Origin: Castor canadensis
Lineage: Eukaryota; Chordata; Mammalia; Rodentia; Castoridae
Direction of reading: 5' to 3'
DNA: 64,000 nucleotides
Assembly: GCF_047511655.1 (NCBI RefSeq)
Contig: NC_133399.1
Coordinates: 3,537,333 to 3,601,332, forward strand
Below, piece by piece: positions 24,157-37,035 of the stretch. The position numbers and the translations under genes were made by a program. Positions within the stretch are counted from its first letter, which is position 1, and every line of letters begins with the position of its first letter. Below the pieces are notes generated by a model. It was given only the letters and a program-made list of their open reading frames with translations. It did not search any database and had not been told where the DNA came from.

Positions 24157-25875
24157 ATGGGAAATAAAGGCAGCAAAGAGGGGGACCAGAAAACAAAGGC
24201 CCAGGATAAAGTGCCCTCTGGGAGTCCCCTAGGGAAGATGTGAAAATACTGGGATGATAGACCCCATGCTATAGGGAAAAAGAAACAAAGAATGGCTAAA
24301 TACTGTTGTTTTATCTGGACCTAAGAACCATCTTAAAGCCTTTGGTTTTATGGCCAAAATTTGGGTCTGATGAGGACTTGGTCTGTCAACTATTAATTGA
24401 TCACGTTAACGATAACAGCTCAGTCACTCAAGAGGAGATGGAATATGCCCTCTGTTGGAGACAGAGTCCTGTAGTCCTGTTTCCACTTAAAGAAAAGAAA
24501 AAAAGACAAAATGAAAACAAAAAACCCCAAACCCCTTCTAATTGGGATTTACTCTCCTCTCTTTTCCCCCTTATAATCCCACTGCTCCCCCGGTTCAGGT
24601 GCCAGAGATGTCCCCCCTACCATGCTGCCAACCCAGGCTTTTGCCTCTTCACCTCCTCCTCCCTAACCCTTCCACCTCCACCCCCTTTCAACTCCTTGCC
24701 CTCCAGGCATCCTCCTCTCCACCTCCTCCTCCTCCTAACTCTTCCACCTCCACCCAACTTCAACTCCCTGAACTAAACTTCTTACCTGAAACCCGTCCCT
24801 ACCACAACTCCAAAAGGACTTAGAGCAGTGGTGTCAGGACACTGAGAATCTACCTTTTCCTCAGTCCCAAGGGGAAAGACCATACTCTCTCTTTCCTCTA
24901 AGGAAGGTCCCCCTCAGAAGGGGTGAAATTGGGTTCATAAATGCCAATCTTACCAGCTCCGAGGTCTGAAACTTTTAAATGGAGTTGTGACACCTTCTCA
25001 AGGATCCCTTCAGGGTTTCAGAACAGGTTGATCAATTTTTGGGACCACAGATATATACTTGGGTTAAGTTAATGTCTATTTTGAGAATTCTCTTCTTAGG
25101 GGACGAAAGAGCCATGATCTGAAGAGCAGCAATTGCCATCTGGGAATGTGAACATCCCCCAGGACACAATGTCCCAGTGGCTGATGTTAAGTTTCTTAAC
25201 CAAGATCTCCAATGGGATAACAACACCCCAGGGCACCAAGAAAATATGAGGGACTTAAGAGATTTAACAATGAGGGGAACCCAGGAATCAGTGCCATGGT
25301 CACAAAACCTCTCTAAAGACTTTAATGTCCAACAAGGAAAGGATGAGGGACTGACTGAGTTCATGAGCTACCTTAAAGACCAGATGAGAAAGTAAGCAGG
25401 GATAGACTTAGAAGACCCTTTAGGACAGGGAATGTTAAAATTTCACTTTGTTACAATCAGCTGACCAGATATAGCAAGAAAATTACAAAAACTAGAAAAC
25501 TGGAAAAATAGATCCATAGAGGAATTATTAGGAGAGGCACAAAAGATATATGTAAGGAGAGAGAAGGAAAAACAAAAACAAAAAAGCAAAGATTATGTTA
25601 TCCACTATGGAGCAGATTAATAGAGGAAGGTCATATCAGTACCCTATCAGACAGCAGGTTGATAGAGAAAGGCCATACCAATATCCTATTGGACCTTAAC
25701 TGGCCTGGTCTCCCTAATAGAGGTATAAGAGACCAGAAATCAGAAGATGAAACAAAGAAGAGGGGGAAATAAGTGCTTTAAATGTGGGGAGACTGGATAC
25801 TTTAAGACAGAATGTCCAGAATGGGAAAGAAAGTGTAGGGAAACTGTACCCTTAATGACCTTTGATGATGAATAG
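24157..25875 (+). pseudogene. gag: ERV-A gag, broken
   Basis: ATG at 24157 gives MGNKGSKE, a myristoylation-type start. The matrix part is recognisable at about 24350-24490 (WPKFGSDEDLVCQ and EEMEYALCWR), then a proline-rich p12-like stretch (to about 24830), then capsid. The major homology region lies at about 25330-25480 (QQGKDEG, LTEFMSYLKDQMRK, GQGMLKFHFVT). A single nucleocapsid knuckle at 25774-25815 reads CFKCGETGYFKTEC, in which the zinc-binding His is Tyr. Stops occur in matrix, capsid and just before protease. Confidence 0.85.
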
Positions 25876-25917
25876 GGAAGTCAGGAGCTCTTTTTTGAAG
25901 GGTCCTACTCAGAGCCC

Positions 25918-26370
25918 TTGATAAATTTAGAAGTAGGACCACAACATGATATTGTCACCTTCCTGACTGACCCAGGCGCTTCCAGATCCTCACTCTGTCT
26001 TCTGCCCAGGGACTTAATCTATTCCCCAGAGAGGATACTAATTTCTGGGGTAAAGAGAGAAAGCTTTTCAATTAAAATATTACAAGAAACAAATGTTTAT
26101 TTCCAAGACAGGACCACTAAGGTACAATTCCTCCTAGTCCCTGAGGCAGGTACCAACCTGTTTGGAAGAGATCTAATGACCCGATTAGGACTCACTTTAC
26201 ATGTAAAAAGGGATAAAATACAAGCTTCCCTAAATCTGCTTACTCCATGGGCCAAAGAACAAATTAAGCCAATAGTCTGTGCTAGAGACAGGAACAGAGG
26301 CGGCCTTCAGGTTACACCTATCAAAGTTCAATTAAAGAAGACCAGGGAGGTTGTCAGGAGAAAACAATAA
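25918..26370 (+). pseudogene. pro: ERV-A protease and start of reverse transcriptase, altered active site
   Basis: An open stretch of about 150 codons. The retropepsin active-site loop reads TDPGAS at residues 17-22, where the family has Ser or Thr after Asp, so activity is doubtful. A GRDL motif near residue 88 marks the usual C-terminal helix of the protease. The end runs into the N-terminal RT lead-in and stops at 26370. Confidence 0.8.
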
Positions 26371-28140
26371 CCTGTTCCTATAGAGGGGAGGATAGGTATG
26401 AAGTCAGTTATTGAGGGACTGATACAAGATGGGCTCCTTGAAACTTGCATATTTCCTTCAGTACCCCAAGCCTCCCAGTCAAAAAGACAGATGGGTCTTA
26501 CAGGTTAGTTCAAGACCTTAGAGCTGTCAATCAAGTAGTATGAGCTAAATACCCAGTAGTCCTGAACCCCTCCACTCTTCTCAGCAAAATTCCACATAAC
26601 TATGAATGGTTTAGTGTAACAGACTTAAAGGATTCATTTTGTGCCTGCCCATTAGATGCAAACAGTTGGGACATATTTGCCTTTGAGTGGGAGAACCCCC
26701 ACTCAGGATGCAAGCAATGGTACAGGTGGACTGTCCTTCCCCAGGGATTTGCTGACTCCCCTCACCTCTTTGGTCTGATTTTTAGAACAAGTCTTAGAAA
26801 AGTTCATGTTAGATTCCCCATATGTGCCTACTCCAATATGTGGATTTACTTTTGCAGGGGATAATCAGGAAGAAGTGATCAACACCACCATTAGCTTTAT
26901 AAATATCCTGGGAAGCTGGGGACTTCGTATTTCAAAGAATAAGTTACAGCTTGCTGAGACTGAAGTATACAGGTTGCTGAGACTGAAGTAAAATATCTGG
27001 GACATTTAATCAGTAAGGGCCAATGAAGGATTGGTCTAGAAAGAATAGAAGGAATTATTGGTCTCCCTCTCCCAGGAACAAAACAAGAATTGAGAAAGTT
27101 CCTTGGCTTAGTGGGATGCTACCACTTGTGGATAGATTCATATGCCCTTAAAACTAAATCTTTATATCTCAAATTGACCCAAGAGGGCCCAGAGCCCCTC
27201 CTTTGGATCCACAAGGAGAAAGAACAAGTATATTACCTAAAGTAAGCCCTTATCATAGCTCTGGTGCTAGCACTGCCCTCTCTTCAACAGCCCTTTCACC
27301 CCTTTGTGAATGTAAATAAGGAAGGTGCCCTTGGGTGCTAACCCATAAACATGGGGACCAACATCAACATGTGGCCTTCTTATCTAAGTTCCTGGATCCC
27401 ATCACGAGGTTGGCCTGAGTGTATTCAAGCAGTTGCAGCTGCAGGCCACTGAACCGAAAAAAGTAGAGAAATCACCTTTGGGGGAAATCTAATTGTTACC
27501 TCTCCCCATCAAGTTAGGACAATCTTAAACCAGAAGGTGGGTAGATGGCTGACAGATTTCAGGACCCTATAGTATGAGGCTACCTTGCTAGAAAAGGATG
27601 ACCTAACTTTAACTACTGGTGAAGCCCTAAATCCAGGTACTTTCATGGCAGGAGGGCAGGAGGGAGGAGCCCCCAAACATTAGATATTATTGAATATCAA
27701 ATGAAAGTGAGGCCAGAGCTCAGGGAAACTCCTTTCCAGACTGGGTTCCATTTCTTTGTGGATGGATCTTCTTGGGTAATTGAGGGGAAAAGGCATAACG
27801 GATATTCTATAGTAGACGGCGAGGCCATGACTATAACAGAATCAGGCCAACTCCATAACAATTAGTCGGCACAGACTTGTGAATTGTTTGCCCTAAATCA
27901 GGCCTTAAAACACCTAAAGGACAAAGAAGGGACCATATACACTGATTCAAAATATGCATTTGGTGTGGTTCACACCTTTGGAAAAATCTGGATGGAATGG
28001 GACTTAATCAATAGCAAGGGTCAAGACTTGGTACATGGAGAATTAATTCAACAAATATGAGACAGACTAAAATTACATGAAGAAATAGCCATAGTCCATG
28101 CACCAGCAAACCAAAAGGGGGTAAGCTTTGAGAATAGGGA
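26371..28140 (+). pseudogene. pol: ERV-A reverse transcriptase and RNase H, broken
   Basis: Multiple stops and frameshifts. The RT palm catalytic motif region is at about 26831-26854: coding for QYVD is present (26834-26845) but the second catalytic Asp codon is missing. The palm-thumb part (INILGSWGLRISKNKLQ and QELRKFLGLVGCYHLWIDSY) is recognisable at 26890-27150. RNase H is at about 27750-28130, with FFVDGSS, CELFAL and YTDSKYA carrying acidic active-site residues. One tandem repeat of about 18 nt sits at 26955-26990. Confidence 0.85.
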
Positions 28141-29340
28141 AATTCTTTTGCAGAAGAGATAGCAAAACAGGCTGCTTTTACCTCTGAGGCCCCAGTCTTT
28201 TGTCTCATTCTGCACCTCCCTACACCTCATGTCACCCCTATCTTTACCCCATCCAAGGAAGAACTAAAAAAACTTTAACAGTCAGGACTGAACAGGGAAA
28301 ATGGGTTCTCCTCGATGGGAGGGAAATGATCTCAAAGCCACTAATGAGAGAACTCCTTACTTATCTCCATTAGGGGAGCCACTGGGGACCCTAAGCCATA
28401 TATGATGCAGTTTTGTGAGCCTATGGGTGTACAGGGATCTATACACTAGTCAAATTATCAGAACAATGTCTTACTTGTCAAAAGATTAACAAGCAAGCTC
28501 TCAGACAGAGACCAGCTAGGGGTAGAAACCCCAGGTTGCTACCTTTCCAAAGCATATGGGTAGATTACACTGAAATGCCCAAAATAGGTCATCTTAAATA
28601 CCTCTTGGTTATTGTAGACTATTTCACTCACTGGGTTGAGGCCATCCCTCTCCCAGAGGCCATTGCTACAAATGTAATTTGGGTTATTACTAGAAAACAT
28701 AATCCCAAGGTTTGGGGTTATAGAAAATATAGACTCAGACAGGGGGAGTCATTTCAACATCAACATCCTTAAGGAACTTATTAAGGCTCTACAGAGCAAA
28801 TGGGAATATTATACTCCCTGGCATCCACATTCCTCAGGGAGAGTTGAAAGAATGAATCACTCTTAAAAACCAAATCACTAAATTATTCTTAGAGACCAGA
28901 TAACCTTAGACTAAATATCTTCCCATAGCACTACTCAGAATTAGGACGGCCCCTCGGAAGGACACTGTCCTCTCCTCCTATTAAATACTTTATGGGCTTC
29001 CTTACCTTAGCTCTGTTACTGATTTACCTTCCTTTGAAACAAAAGACTATTTTCTCAGAAATTATATATTTGGATTATCCTCTACTTTACTTTGACTTAG
29101 GAAAAGAGGATTGTTAGCACAGGCTCCCACACCAGCCTAGCGATCATGTGCTGGTCCAGACTTGGAAAGAAAATAAGCTTCAGCCAGCTTGGCAAGGACA
29201 CTTCCTGTTCTGCTGACCACAGAGACAGCCCTCCGGACCACAGAGTGGGGGTGGACTCATCACACATGGATAAAGAAGGCACACCCACCTGACCATAAGG
29301 AACAGCGGTACTGTCACATCCAGGCAACACCAAAGTGATT
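28141..29340 (+). pseudogene. pol: ERV-A integrase, broken
   Basis: A zinc-domain relic (QCLTCQKINKQ) at about 28465-28500 is followed by the catalytic core. VDYTEM and YLLVIVDYFTHWVEA are open at 28536-28690, and WHPHSSGRVERMN with the catalytic Glu lies at about 28815-28855. The second catalytic Asp region near 28730 is disrupted by a frameshift. The C-terminal domain relic (VLVQTWKENKLQPAWQG) is at about 29150-29210. Confidence 0.82.
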
Positions 29341-29354
29341 TTAAAAAGACTTTA

Positions 29355-31007
29355 GTGAAAATATTCTTTCTCTTTCATTTGGGAAATGGTATGCTTATTA
29401 TTAATGTAACTCAGAGTACCTTTCCCTTAACTGTTGAATTTGATGCATGTCAGGTCCTTTCTTGTGGAGACCTTACATCCCAACTTCAACTCCAAGGATA
29501 CTCCCTTTATATGTGTCCCATCCCGGGACCCACAGGGAAGCCTGGTATCTGTCTAGAGTGGATGGATGTGGGGTGGAACACTGGATATAAAGGATACACT
29601 TCTCCCTTTTTATGAAAATGCTAAGGGCTGGACTGATCCCAGGGCACTGGAAAGACTGATTTCCACCATACATAATAATGGACAGTCTTTTAACTGACTA
29701 CAGAAGAAATTACAGCTGTTGCAGACACACCCCTCTCCTACTTGTAAAGATAAAAAAATGCAACCCACTTAGATTAGTCATAGAAAACCTTTGGAGTATG
29801 ACACAGAACCATCTATATTTCATAGATATGGGTTGGGGACAGATGGCTCAGAGACAGACCGGTTAGGTGTCTTTGAGCTCCCTCTAACTCTCAACCCCTC
29901 CCAGGTGACACCCAGTTCTACCTCCACTTTAACATTACCTTCATGTTTGTACAAAAATCAAACTCAGGTAACCTTAGAAGTCAAGGACCTAAGACAAACT
30001 GTGGCTACTGAAATTGGGTACAGGTATACAAATGCTTGGATGAAATGGATAAAATATTCAGTCTGTACATTAAATAAGACTGATTGCTATGTTTATAGTA
30101 CTGGGAGACCAGAGTCTCAGGTGGTCCCGTTTTCATTAGGATGGTCCTCAGATCCAGATGGAATGTATCACATGTGGGCTCTGTTTCAGGATGCCAAGGC
30201 TTGGGGTAACGAATCCTGCTGGATGCTATAACTACTGTTCCCAGAGGTCAGAGGTCCTGGGGGTCAGTCCCCAAGGACTAGTAGGTCACCCACCATAGAT
30301 GTCTATTATACCCCATATCTCACCAGACAGGGATGATTGACAACTGTGGGAAACCTGACAGGATGCAGTGAAACCCAGTCTTTCAACAGCCTCGAAAACC
30401 AGTCCACACTCTTGGTGGGCAGAGCCAGTGTCTGGTGGTACTACAGAGGACCATTACTTGAGACACTCCCAGGCAACTGGGCAGGCACCTATGCTCTGGT
30501 GCAGTTAGTAATCCCTTTTATCCTATCATTTAGATCCCCAGCCCATGCCACAACATCTAGGAAAAGGAGAGACAAAGACATGATATTGACTAAAAAGGGA
30601 GGAGTTTGTGTAATGATTGCAGTTTCATGTTGCACATATATACCAAATAATACAGTTCCTGATGAAACTACTACTAAAACCCTACAGGCATCAACTACCC
30701 TATCTAAGGAGTTAGCTGAAAACTCAGGTATAAATGATCCCTTCACTGACTTAATGGAAAAATCATTTGGAAGATGGAAGGGCTGGATGACCTCAATCTT
30801 AACTTCCTTGATTGTAGTGGCTGGAGTTTTAATTTTAGTAGGATGCTGCATAAGTCCATGTGTCTGAGTAGTAATACAGTGGTTAACTGAGAAAACCCTC
30901 ACCAAACAATCACCCCAGCCTTACCAAAATAACTTCTTTTTATTAGAAATGCAGGAACACAAGAGCCAACAACTCCTAAATGAGTTTGAAGAAAAGAATT
31001 TAAATTG
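29355..31007 (+). pseudogene. env: ERV-A envelope, broken
   Basis: The surface subunit begins near 29355 with a hydrophobic leader-like stretch and is open to about 29612, with further open blocks at 29791-30231 and 30337-30867 in different frames. The transmembrane subunit is clear: a CVMIAVSCC motif of the gammaretroviral CX6CC type at about 30606-30632, and a membrane anchor (TSILTSLIVVAGVLILVGCC) at about 30790-30850, with a stop at 30866. The Arg/Lys-rich SRKRRDKD near 30560 could be a displaced or altered cleavage region. Frameshifts and stops exclude a working protein. Confidence 0.83.
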
Positions 31008-31023
31008 AAAACACAGGGGAAAT
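31008..31023 (+). other. ERV-A polypurine tract
   Basis: A purine-rich AACACAGGGGAAAT-type sequence directly before the 3' LTR. It is the expected plus-strand primer. Confidence 0.75.
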
Positions 31024-31436
31024 TGTAATAAAAATGATAATTTCTGTCAAAGTATTTGTTATCCTCTTAGATTACTTAAAAATTCCTCAGGTCACCGTCT
31101 TGGGTGACTTGCATGTTTAAAGGATCCTTGCTTCTTCTTCCGGATTCCTGTATGACTCCATTGCCCACCAAATGTATGCCCTAACCCGTCCCTCAAGCCT
31201 CTTAGCCAATCGGGAAAGATTGTGAACCTTTGACCTGGACAAATCCCTGGTGAGGGGCAGCTATGACTGAGTCAGGGATATAAGGAGGAACCACTGTCAG
31301 CCATTTTGTGCTTGCGTGTTTGCTTAGTGGGAGTGAGCACATGCGTGCACCCTCTTGATAAAGAGGAATTGACTTGTCAAGATTTTCTGTCTCTTGTGTG
31401 TCTGTTTTTGGCACTGGAGGGTTATTAATTCCAACA
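31024..31436 (+). repeat. ERV-A 3' LTR (413 nt)
   Basis: The longer and probably more complete copy. It keeps the 24-nt and 28-nt blocks lost from the 5' LTR. The 28-nt block contains CTTGATAAAGAG, which could act as a variant polyadenylation signal. Confidence 0.93.
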
Positions 31437-33669
31437 CCTGTAAACCCTAAATTAAACAAACAAATGGGGAAAACAGTTATTGGGACTCAGGGGCCAGGTG
31501 ACTGTCAAATCTTAGCAGTTGCAGAGCCCTTTTCAATTGCAAATTCCTTGTAAAAACTCAGTGTACACTCTGCAGAAATCCCAGGCAGTTTAGCCATACT
31601 GAGTCCCACAGAGACCACCCTTTGTGATTTAAAAAAGCAGCTGGAAACAGGAGATCTGTCTCTCCTTCCCACTGGCAGGGAACACCACTGCTTTTGCAAT
31701 GCTTTCCCCTTTACCTTTAATTAAATTTATAATCCCCTCACTTCATCTCTCTGTGATGTTTGGATTCTGTCTACCTGAAATATCTTCTGACCTGGGTTTG
31801 CAGAGACTGCACCCGTCGGGCAACACAAACACACATGCACCCCCTTCCCAGTGCCTTGGGCAATGCAGGATTACTGAATTTACGGATTCATTCCATCCCT
31901 CAGGAGCACTGGGCTGGGGCCTGGCCCTGGATTGAAGTCCCTGCTAGCAAACACTTATTGTATTAAACAATTTACTCCTGTTATATATATGATTACTTGG
32001 ACATTTCTTAATTGCTCATCAGAGAGAGGCTAAAGGATGAGAACCCAAAATACATACCCACTGACAAATAAAATTTGATATGAAAGATTATGTTTAATAT
32101 CTCTTTAAAAAATATTTTTTCTTGGGGAAAGGGACACCCCCTCTGTGATTCCACCAAGAGACAACACTAGGAATCTTCTATCTGATTCCCTAAGGACCAA
32201 AAAACAAAACAAAAAAGGAAGAACCTGAGCTTTTACATTAATTTAGTGAAGGATTTTTTTTTTTTGGATCTCCCTAACTCATAGCGCTATTATATCAATC
32301 ATTGACACCCCATTACATAACTATGCATAAATCTCAGTATGGGCATCCCACTTTCAGTGGGTGCTGTGATTACTGAACTTTGGTATTACAGAAAAGCTCA
32401 TTTTCTACACAAAGGTACTAGAAACTATTAATTGCAGTAGTAGTTATAGAAACCAACAGTTCCTTTCTTCACTTCTGCAATTAACCATTGAATTAACTGT
32501 CAACATCATAGAGGACACTGACTAATGTACTTGGGTTTTGGATCAAAGTATTTTCAACATCACTCAGTCCTACAATTGTGCTGGCTTTGTTTAGGAACTG
32601 AATTGTATAGACATTCTTGAAAAGGCTGTAGCACTAACTAAAACCAATGCACTCACACTCTTAAAAAGTCTCTACAAACATGATGACACTTAGTAACCCA
32701 CCAAACCCATGTATATCACAGTGAATGCAAGCCCTTGATCTTGAACAAAAGACCTTTCTGCCACAATACTGATAACTGATATAGTCATACTATTTCACTT
32801 TAACTCAATAACTCTCCTATCTTTAGCTTTACTGAACAACTAACTGAAAATATACCAAGGTATGCAAAATATATTATAAGTTTGAACATTTCAAGACCAC
32901 CATACAGGTAATGTCCAAAAAGGATTATGGTATGGAATAGTTTAATTTATCACCTCCAAAGATTTCTTTTCTGTTGCAGTGTTTGTTTCTGCTTTCCACC
33001 ATTCAAGTGTAGCCTCCACCCATAAACTACGAAGGTACTGACCACCCACAGACATTCACTCACTCAATGCCCTATAACTTCCATTACTTAACCCATCCAA
33101 ACAGTTGATCCCACTGAAGTGTAATAGAAGGAAATCATAAACATAAAAACATTAAAACATTAAAATATCCCAGAAGTCTACCTTGTACTTCCCCATGCTT
33201 CACAAAACTTTGAAACATCTTTCATTATTTTTTAGAATTTTTCTGGCTTACCATGTTTACAGCAATACCACTGAATTGACTGTAAGTCATTATTCATTCA
33301 ACTTCCATGACAGTTTTTCTATGCCATCTGAAATTCATCACTTCAGCCTTTGGTCACTACTTGACTCTGGCATCTTCTTGCTGTAGTATGACTCTTTCCA
33401 CACACCTTTGTTTATTGCTGAGGATCCTAGGCTCTTAGTATATCAGTTCATTTGACTTCCAGTCAAATCCAAAAGAAAACAATAAGCCTAATGTTAACTT
33501 TATACACAAATCTATTGCTATTTTATGAAGTAAATAGCAAAGGGATTTCAGTCTATAAACCAGGATGACTAAAATTCTTCACAAAATTCTTAGTTGCTCA
33601 TATTTTTCAAACATTTGATCTAGAAATTGCCCTCTGAATGCAATTTCATTTAGTTTCAAAATAAGCATT

Positions 33670-33815
33670 TATTGCAATTTTGGGCAGAGACTTGCTATGT
33701 ATCCTAAGCCATCCTGAAACTCACTCCATGTTCTGGGTCAGCCTCAAACTAATGAGTGCTCAAACTCCCTACTGCCAAAATGGGAGGCTTGTAATACCAT
33801 GCCCAGGTATCTCCT
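33670..33815 (-). repeat. B1-like SINE, antisense (A2 copy)
   Basis: Counterpart of the B1 at 17925-18055 (AGAGACTTGCTATGTATCCT and GGGAGGCTTGTAATACCATG). Confidence 0.65.
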
Positions 33816-34344
33816 TTCTCCTTAATTCATCTTAATGTTTTCATGGTTAACTGACTTAACAATGCTGGTTTCTGTCCTAATTCCCATTTGTTTACGTATT
33901 TATAAGATTAGGTTTATTGTTTCCACAGTTCTTGTGATTGAGACACTGCAGGATATTTTATCTTACTTCTCAAGATTACATGCAATATTCACCAATACAG
34001 ACGCAAGACCACGTTCCTACTTAAAATAAACACAGTACTGGGAGTAATGGCAAGAGAATCAGGAGTTCCAGGCATGAATGGGCTGTTTATATGAACCCTA
34101 TACCATGAAAAATAAACAGAGCAAGAAAAAAGCACTTGTTAAATAATCTAAAGGAATAGACATACTATTAGGCTTGATTTCAAATCATACTGCAGCAGAA
34201 CTGCAAATCAATAGCATAACAGAGTTGGAAAGCCTCCCAGGAATACATTGCTATCAACTTTAAAATAACACATGTATCAAAGGGAAGACTCAAGATACAC
34301 TTATGTATTTCAAAGTACATGAAAATGAATGCACATACTTTTGT

Positions 34345-35165
34345 TGCTGTGGGTGTGGTTTTTTGTTTTTATACTTTTTTTTAAATGTTTTTATTATATT
34401 GGAGAAAGACAAATTATTGTATGTTTTTTTGGTGTTTATTTTTGTTTTAAAAACAGATTTTGCACATTTTGTATTCTGTCCTCCTGCCTCACCCAACTTG
34501 ATGCAATCAACATATATTAATATCATTTCTGGGATGTATAAAAAAGCAGTTCTTAAGGAGAAATGTAAAGCAATGAGTGCATAAACTAGGAAGAAATATC
34601 TCAGAGCAAAATTCTGGCTTTTACCTTTAGAAATTCATACAAATGTGAGAAAAATTTTAACTGCTTACATAAACTATTTTGTTGGAAGTGATTCTAAAGT
34701 AGAGGGAAAAGAGAAGCCACCCAGGGAATCTGCCTGTTTTACCCACAGTTCAAGATAAGGTTAAACACACTGTTATGCTTAGAGACCTGTGTCTCTGTGC
34801 AGATGCAATACATGGCACCTCACTCCTACAAGACAGTGAGAGAAACCTGAACTATCAGGAAATTTCACTCTGAGACCTTGACACACACTTGTATCTCCAC
34901 CTTCCACCATGAAACAACTCTCTTCTCCATGGATTCAGATATGACTATTGTCACATACTCATCCAGGATCATTTCCAAGTTCTGACCTATCCCTTTTTTG
35001 TTGTGCTATCACTCTCACATAAACGTGTGGTGTTTACTGAACACCAGCACTAATACGTATCTCATATTTCAATTTTGATACAACCTATATTTAGTGAAGG
35101 TGCCAAAGACCAGAAGCCAGTTCACCACATTGGCTCCATTGGAACTAATGCTAGTCCAAACCATG
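34345..35165. other. Block present in A2 and A3 but missing from A1
   Basis: It starts in a T-rich stretch and includes ATCATTTCTGGGATGTATAA. The inverted match is at about 49440-50280. No gene was seen. A1 goes straight from the left edge to the right edge at about 18616. Confidence 0.75.
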
Positions 35166-35349
35166 TAGCAAACATTGCTCACCACTGCTTATCTTGAAGT
35201 TGTCTGGGGGTGGTACTCTACATCATTTCAACAGCATATATATTCACATACTACCTAAAAGAAGCCAGGGATAAACAACCAAAGATGCTCCTATTGGTCA
35301 GGATATTCTAAAGGTTTTAATAACTCTGTCTCAGGACCTGGGACAAAGA

Positions 35350-35545
35350 GCAAACACAATTTTATTTAGGCAGCAGTGGGATTTGAATTCAGGGCCTCAT
35401 GCTCACTAGACAGGTGTCTTACTGCTTCACTCTTCTTTTTGTTATGGGTTTTTGAGATATGGCATCAAGAATTATTTGCCTAGGGCTGGTTTTCACCAAT
35501 GATTCTCCTGATCTCTGACTCCAAGCTACTAGTGCCCAGTGAATT
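35350..35545 (-). repeat. Dimeric SINE, antisense (A2 copy)
   Basis: Same insertion as 18787-19017. The tRNA half (GGGATTTGAATTCAGGGCCT) precedes the 7SL half in antisense order. Confidence 0.85.
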
Positions 35546-35989
35546 GTTTTTTGTTGTTGTGCTGTTGGTTCATTGTAGCACTTACAAAACTTCCTACAAT
35601 ATACCAAATATATTGTCCGTGAATTCACAACTTCCATCATTTTCTTTTTTCCCCTTTCCCACATTCCTGGAAATATCAACAGGTCTCATTTTGATATTTA
35701 CATACATGTGTACACAATATTTGTACTATATTCACCATCCTATACCCTTTCCCCACATACTCTCACCTTCCACACAAATGCACAGGACTTTTTTTACACT
35801 CCTGTTTCCCAATTTTCTAAAAGAGAAATGACATTTTTGTTCAGTTAAGATAGCTATACAGGGAGTTTCCTTGTGACATGTCCATGTATATGCACTATAC
35901 ATCAAATTGGTTCATCTCTATTTTTCTTCCTTCTACCTTACGCCGTTTCTTATGGTGAGTTCAACACATTTAAAAATTCCATATTCAAG

Positions 35990-36300
35990 TGTGCTAGGCA
36001 GGTGTTCTACCAGTTAAGCAGGTCCACCAACCCTATTTTTGTTGTGTATTTTCAGGATAATGTCTCCCAATCTATTTTCCCTGGCTGGAATTGAACCCTC
36101 ATCTTCCTGATCTCTGCCTCCTCTGTAGCTAGCATTACAGGAATGAGGCACTAGCACCCAGCATACAAGCAAATAAAAATTATGAAAGAAAAAATTAATA
36201 ATTGTTAACAGGGATGAGGTTGTAGCTCAAGTCCTACAGTGCTTACTTATCATGCATGTGGCACTGGTTTCAATCCTCAGTACCTGAGAAAAACTCCTGA
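35990..36300. repeat. Two SINE fragments in opposite orientation
   Basis: Antisense tRNA plus 7SL parts lie at 35990-36165 (GTGCTAGGCAGGTGTTCTAC; GCCTCCTCTGTAGCTAGCAT). A plus-strand tRNA-type monomer lies at about 36205-36300 (GATGAGGTTGTAGCTCAAGT). Confidence 0.75.
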
Positions 36301-36944
36301 ACAAATAGTATCAAACACCATACATTAATGTACGACTAGAACCACACAGGCTAGTAGGATTTCTAGGAACTAAAGAATAACAGAACATTGAAAAATCAAT
36401 CAGTGTCACCCTTAACCTCTAAGTTAATAAACAAACCTCATAAGATCATATCAACAAATGCAGAGAAAATATAAGATGAGAACAATGAATGAAAAATACT
36501 GAACTGAGTAGAACTAATAAAAACTGTACTAGCTCACTGAAGATGTCACTATATACATGGAAAATCACCCAAAAGCAACATAGAAGTCAGAATTCAAAAG
36601 GAACATAGCAAGGTTGGACAAAAGTGATTTAACATAGGAATATGTTATCTTTTTACAATAGAAGTCACAATAAACTAGAATCTAATTAAAAGCACAAGAC
36701 CACTTACATAGCAAATCACATAAAATGAAAAACATAACATCACAAGTAATCAACACAACAAAGATTTTTTAAACAAAATGCTGTTTTAGACAAGATGCAA
36801 ATAAATGATTATATATTCGCATAGTATCCAAATTTCCCACTAACTGTGAATTTATCCATGTATGTAAGCAACAAGAATTTTTTGCAAATTTTCTATAACA
36901 GTATATGGAATAGTGGCACTTGGGGCCCAAATCAAGAATAGTCA

Positions 36945-37035
36945 ATGTGCTGGCATAGTGCTTGAGGAGGAAGAGTATCTTCCTAGCAAGCTTGATGCCC
37001 TGATTTCAAAGTCTAGTACTGCCCAACAAAAAATA
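36945..37035 (+). repeat. ID-like tRNA SINE monomer
   Basis: CCTAGCAAGCTTGATGCCCT and TTTCAAAGTCTAGTACTGCC are followed by an A-rich tail. Confidence 0.75.

Larger units (their letters stand above)
23231..31436 (+). mobile_element. ERV-A: near full-length gammaretrovirus-like provirus, defective
   Basis: An 8.2-kb provirus in the order LTR, primer site, gag, protease, reverse transcriptase, RNase H, integrase, env, polypurine tract, LTR. Both LTRs begin TGTAA and end AACA. The 4-nt sequence CCTG flanks it at 23227-23230 and 31437-31440. The inverted unit A3 (about 40450) shows the uninterrupted pre-insertion sequence with one CCTG, which confirms the boundaries. Every gene has stops or frameshifts and several catalytic positions are altered, so it cannot make a virus. 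It lies in intron 1 of the ZNF gene, in the opposite orientation to that gene. Confidence 0.93.
16310..31953 (+). repeat. Segmental duplication unit A1 (interrupted by ERV-A)
   Basis: Two blocks, 16310-23230 and 31437-31953, align co-linearly with unit A2 (31954-38345). Anchors include TCATCAGAGAGAGGC (about 16400 and 32015), CTGCAGCAGAACTGCAAATCAA (about 18450 and 34190), GGGATTCAAAGGATGG or its GA variant (about 22650 and 37330) and AGGAGCACTGGGCTGGGG (about 31900 and 38360). The two blocks are contiguous once the ERV is removed. Divergence is visible by eye (many substitutions and small indels), so the duplication is not recent. A1 lacks about 830 nt present in A2 at about 34345-35165. Confidence 0.85.

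Noticed and set aside
24542..24823. Second proline-rich frame overlapping ERV-A gag
   Set aside because: The p12-like region is built of CCT/CCA-rich repeats that are open in more than one frame; only the frame in line with matrix is taken as gag.
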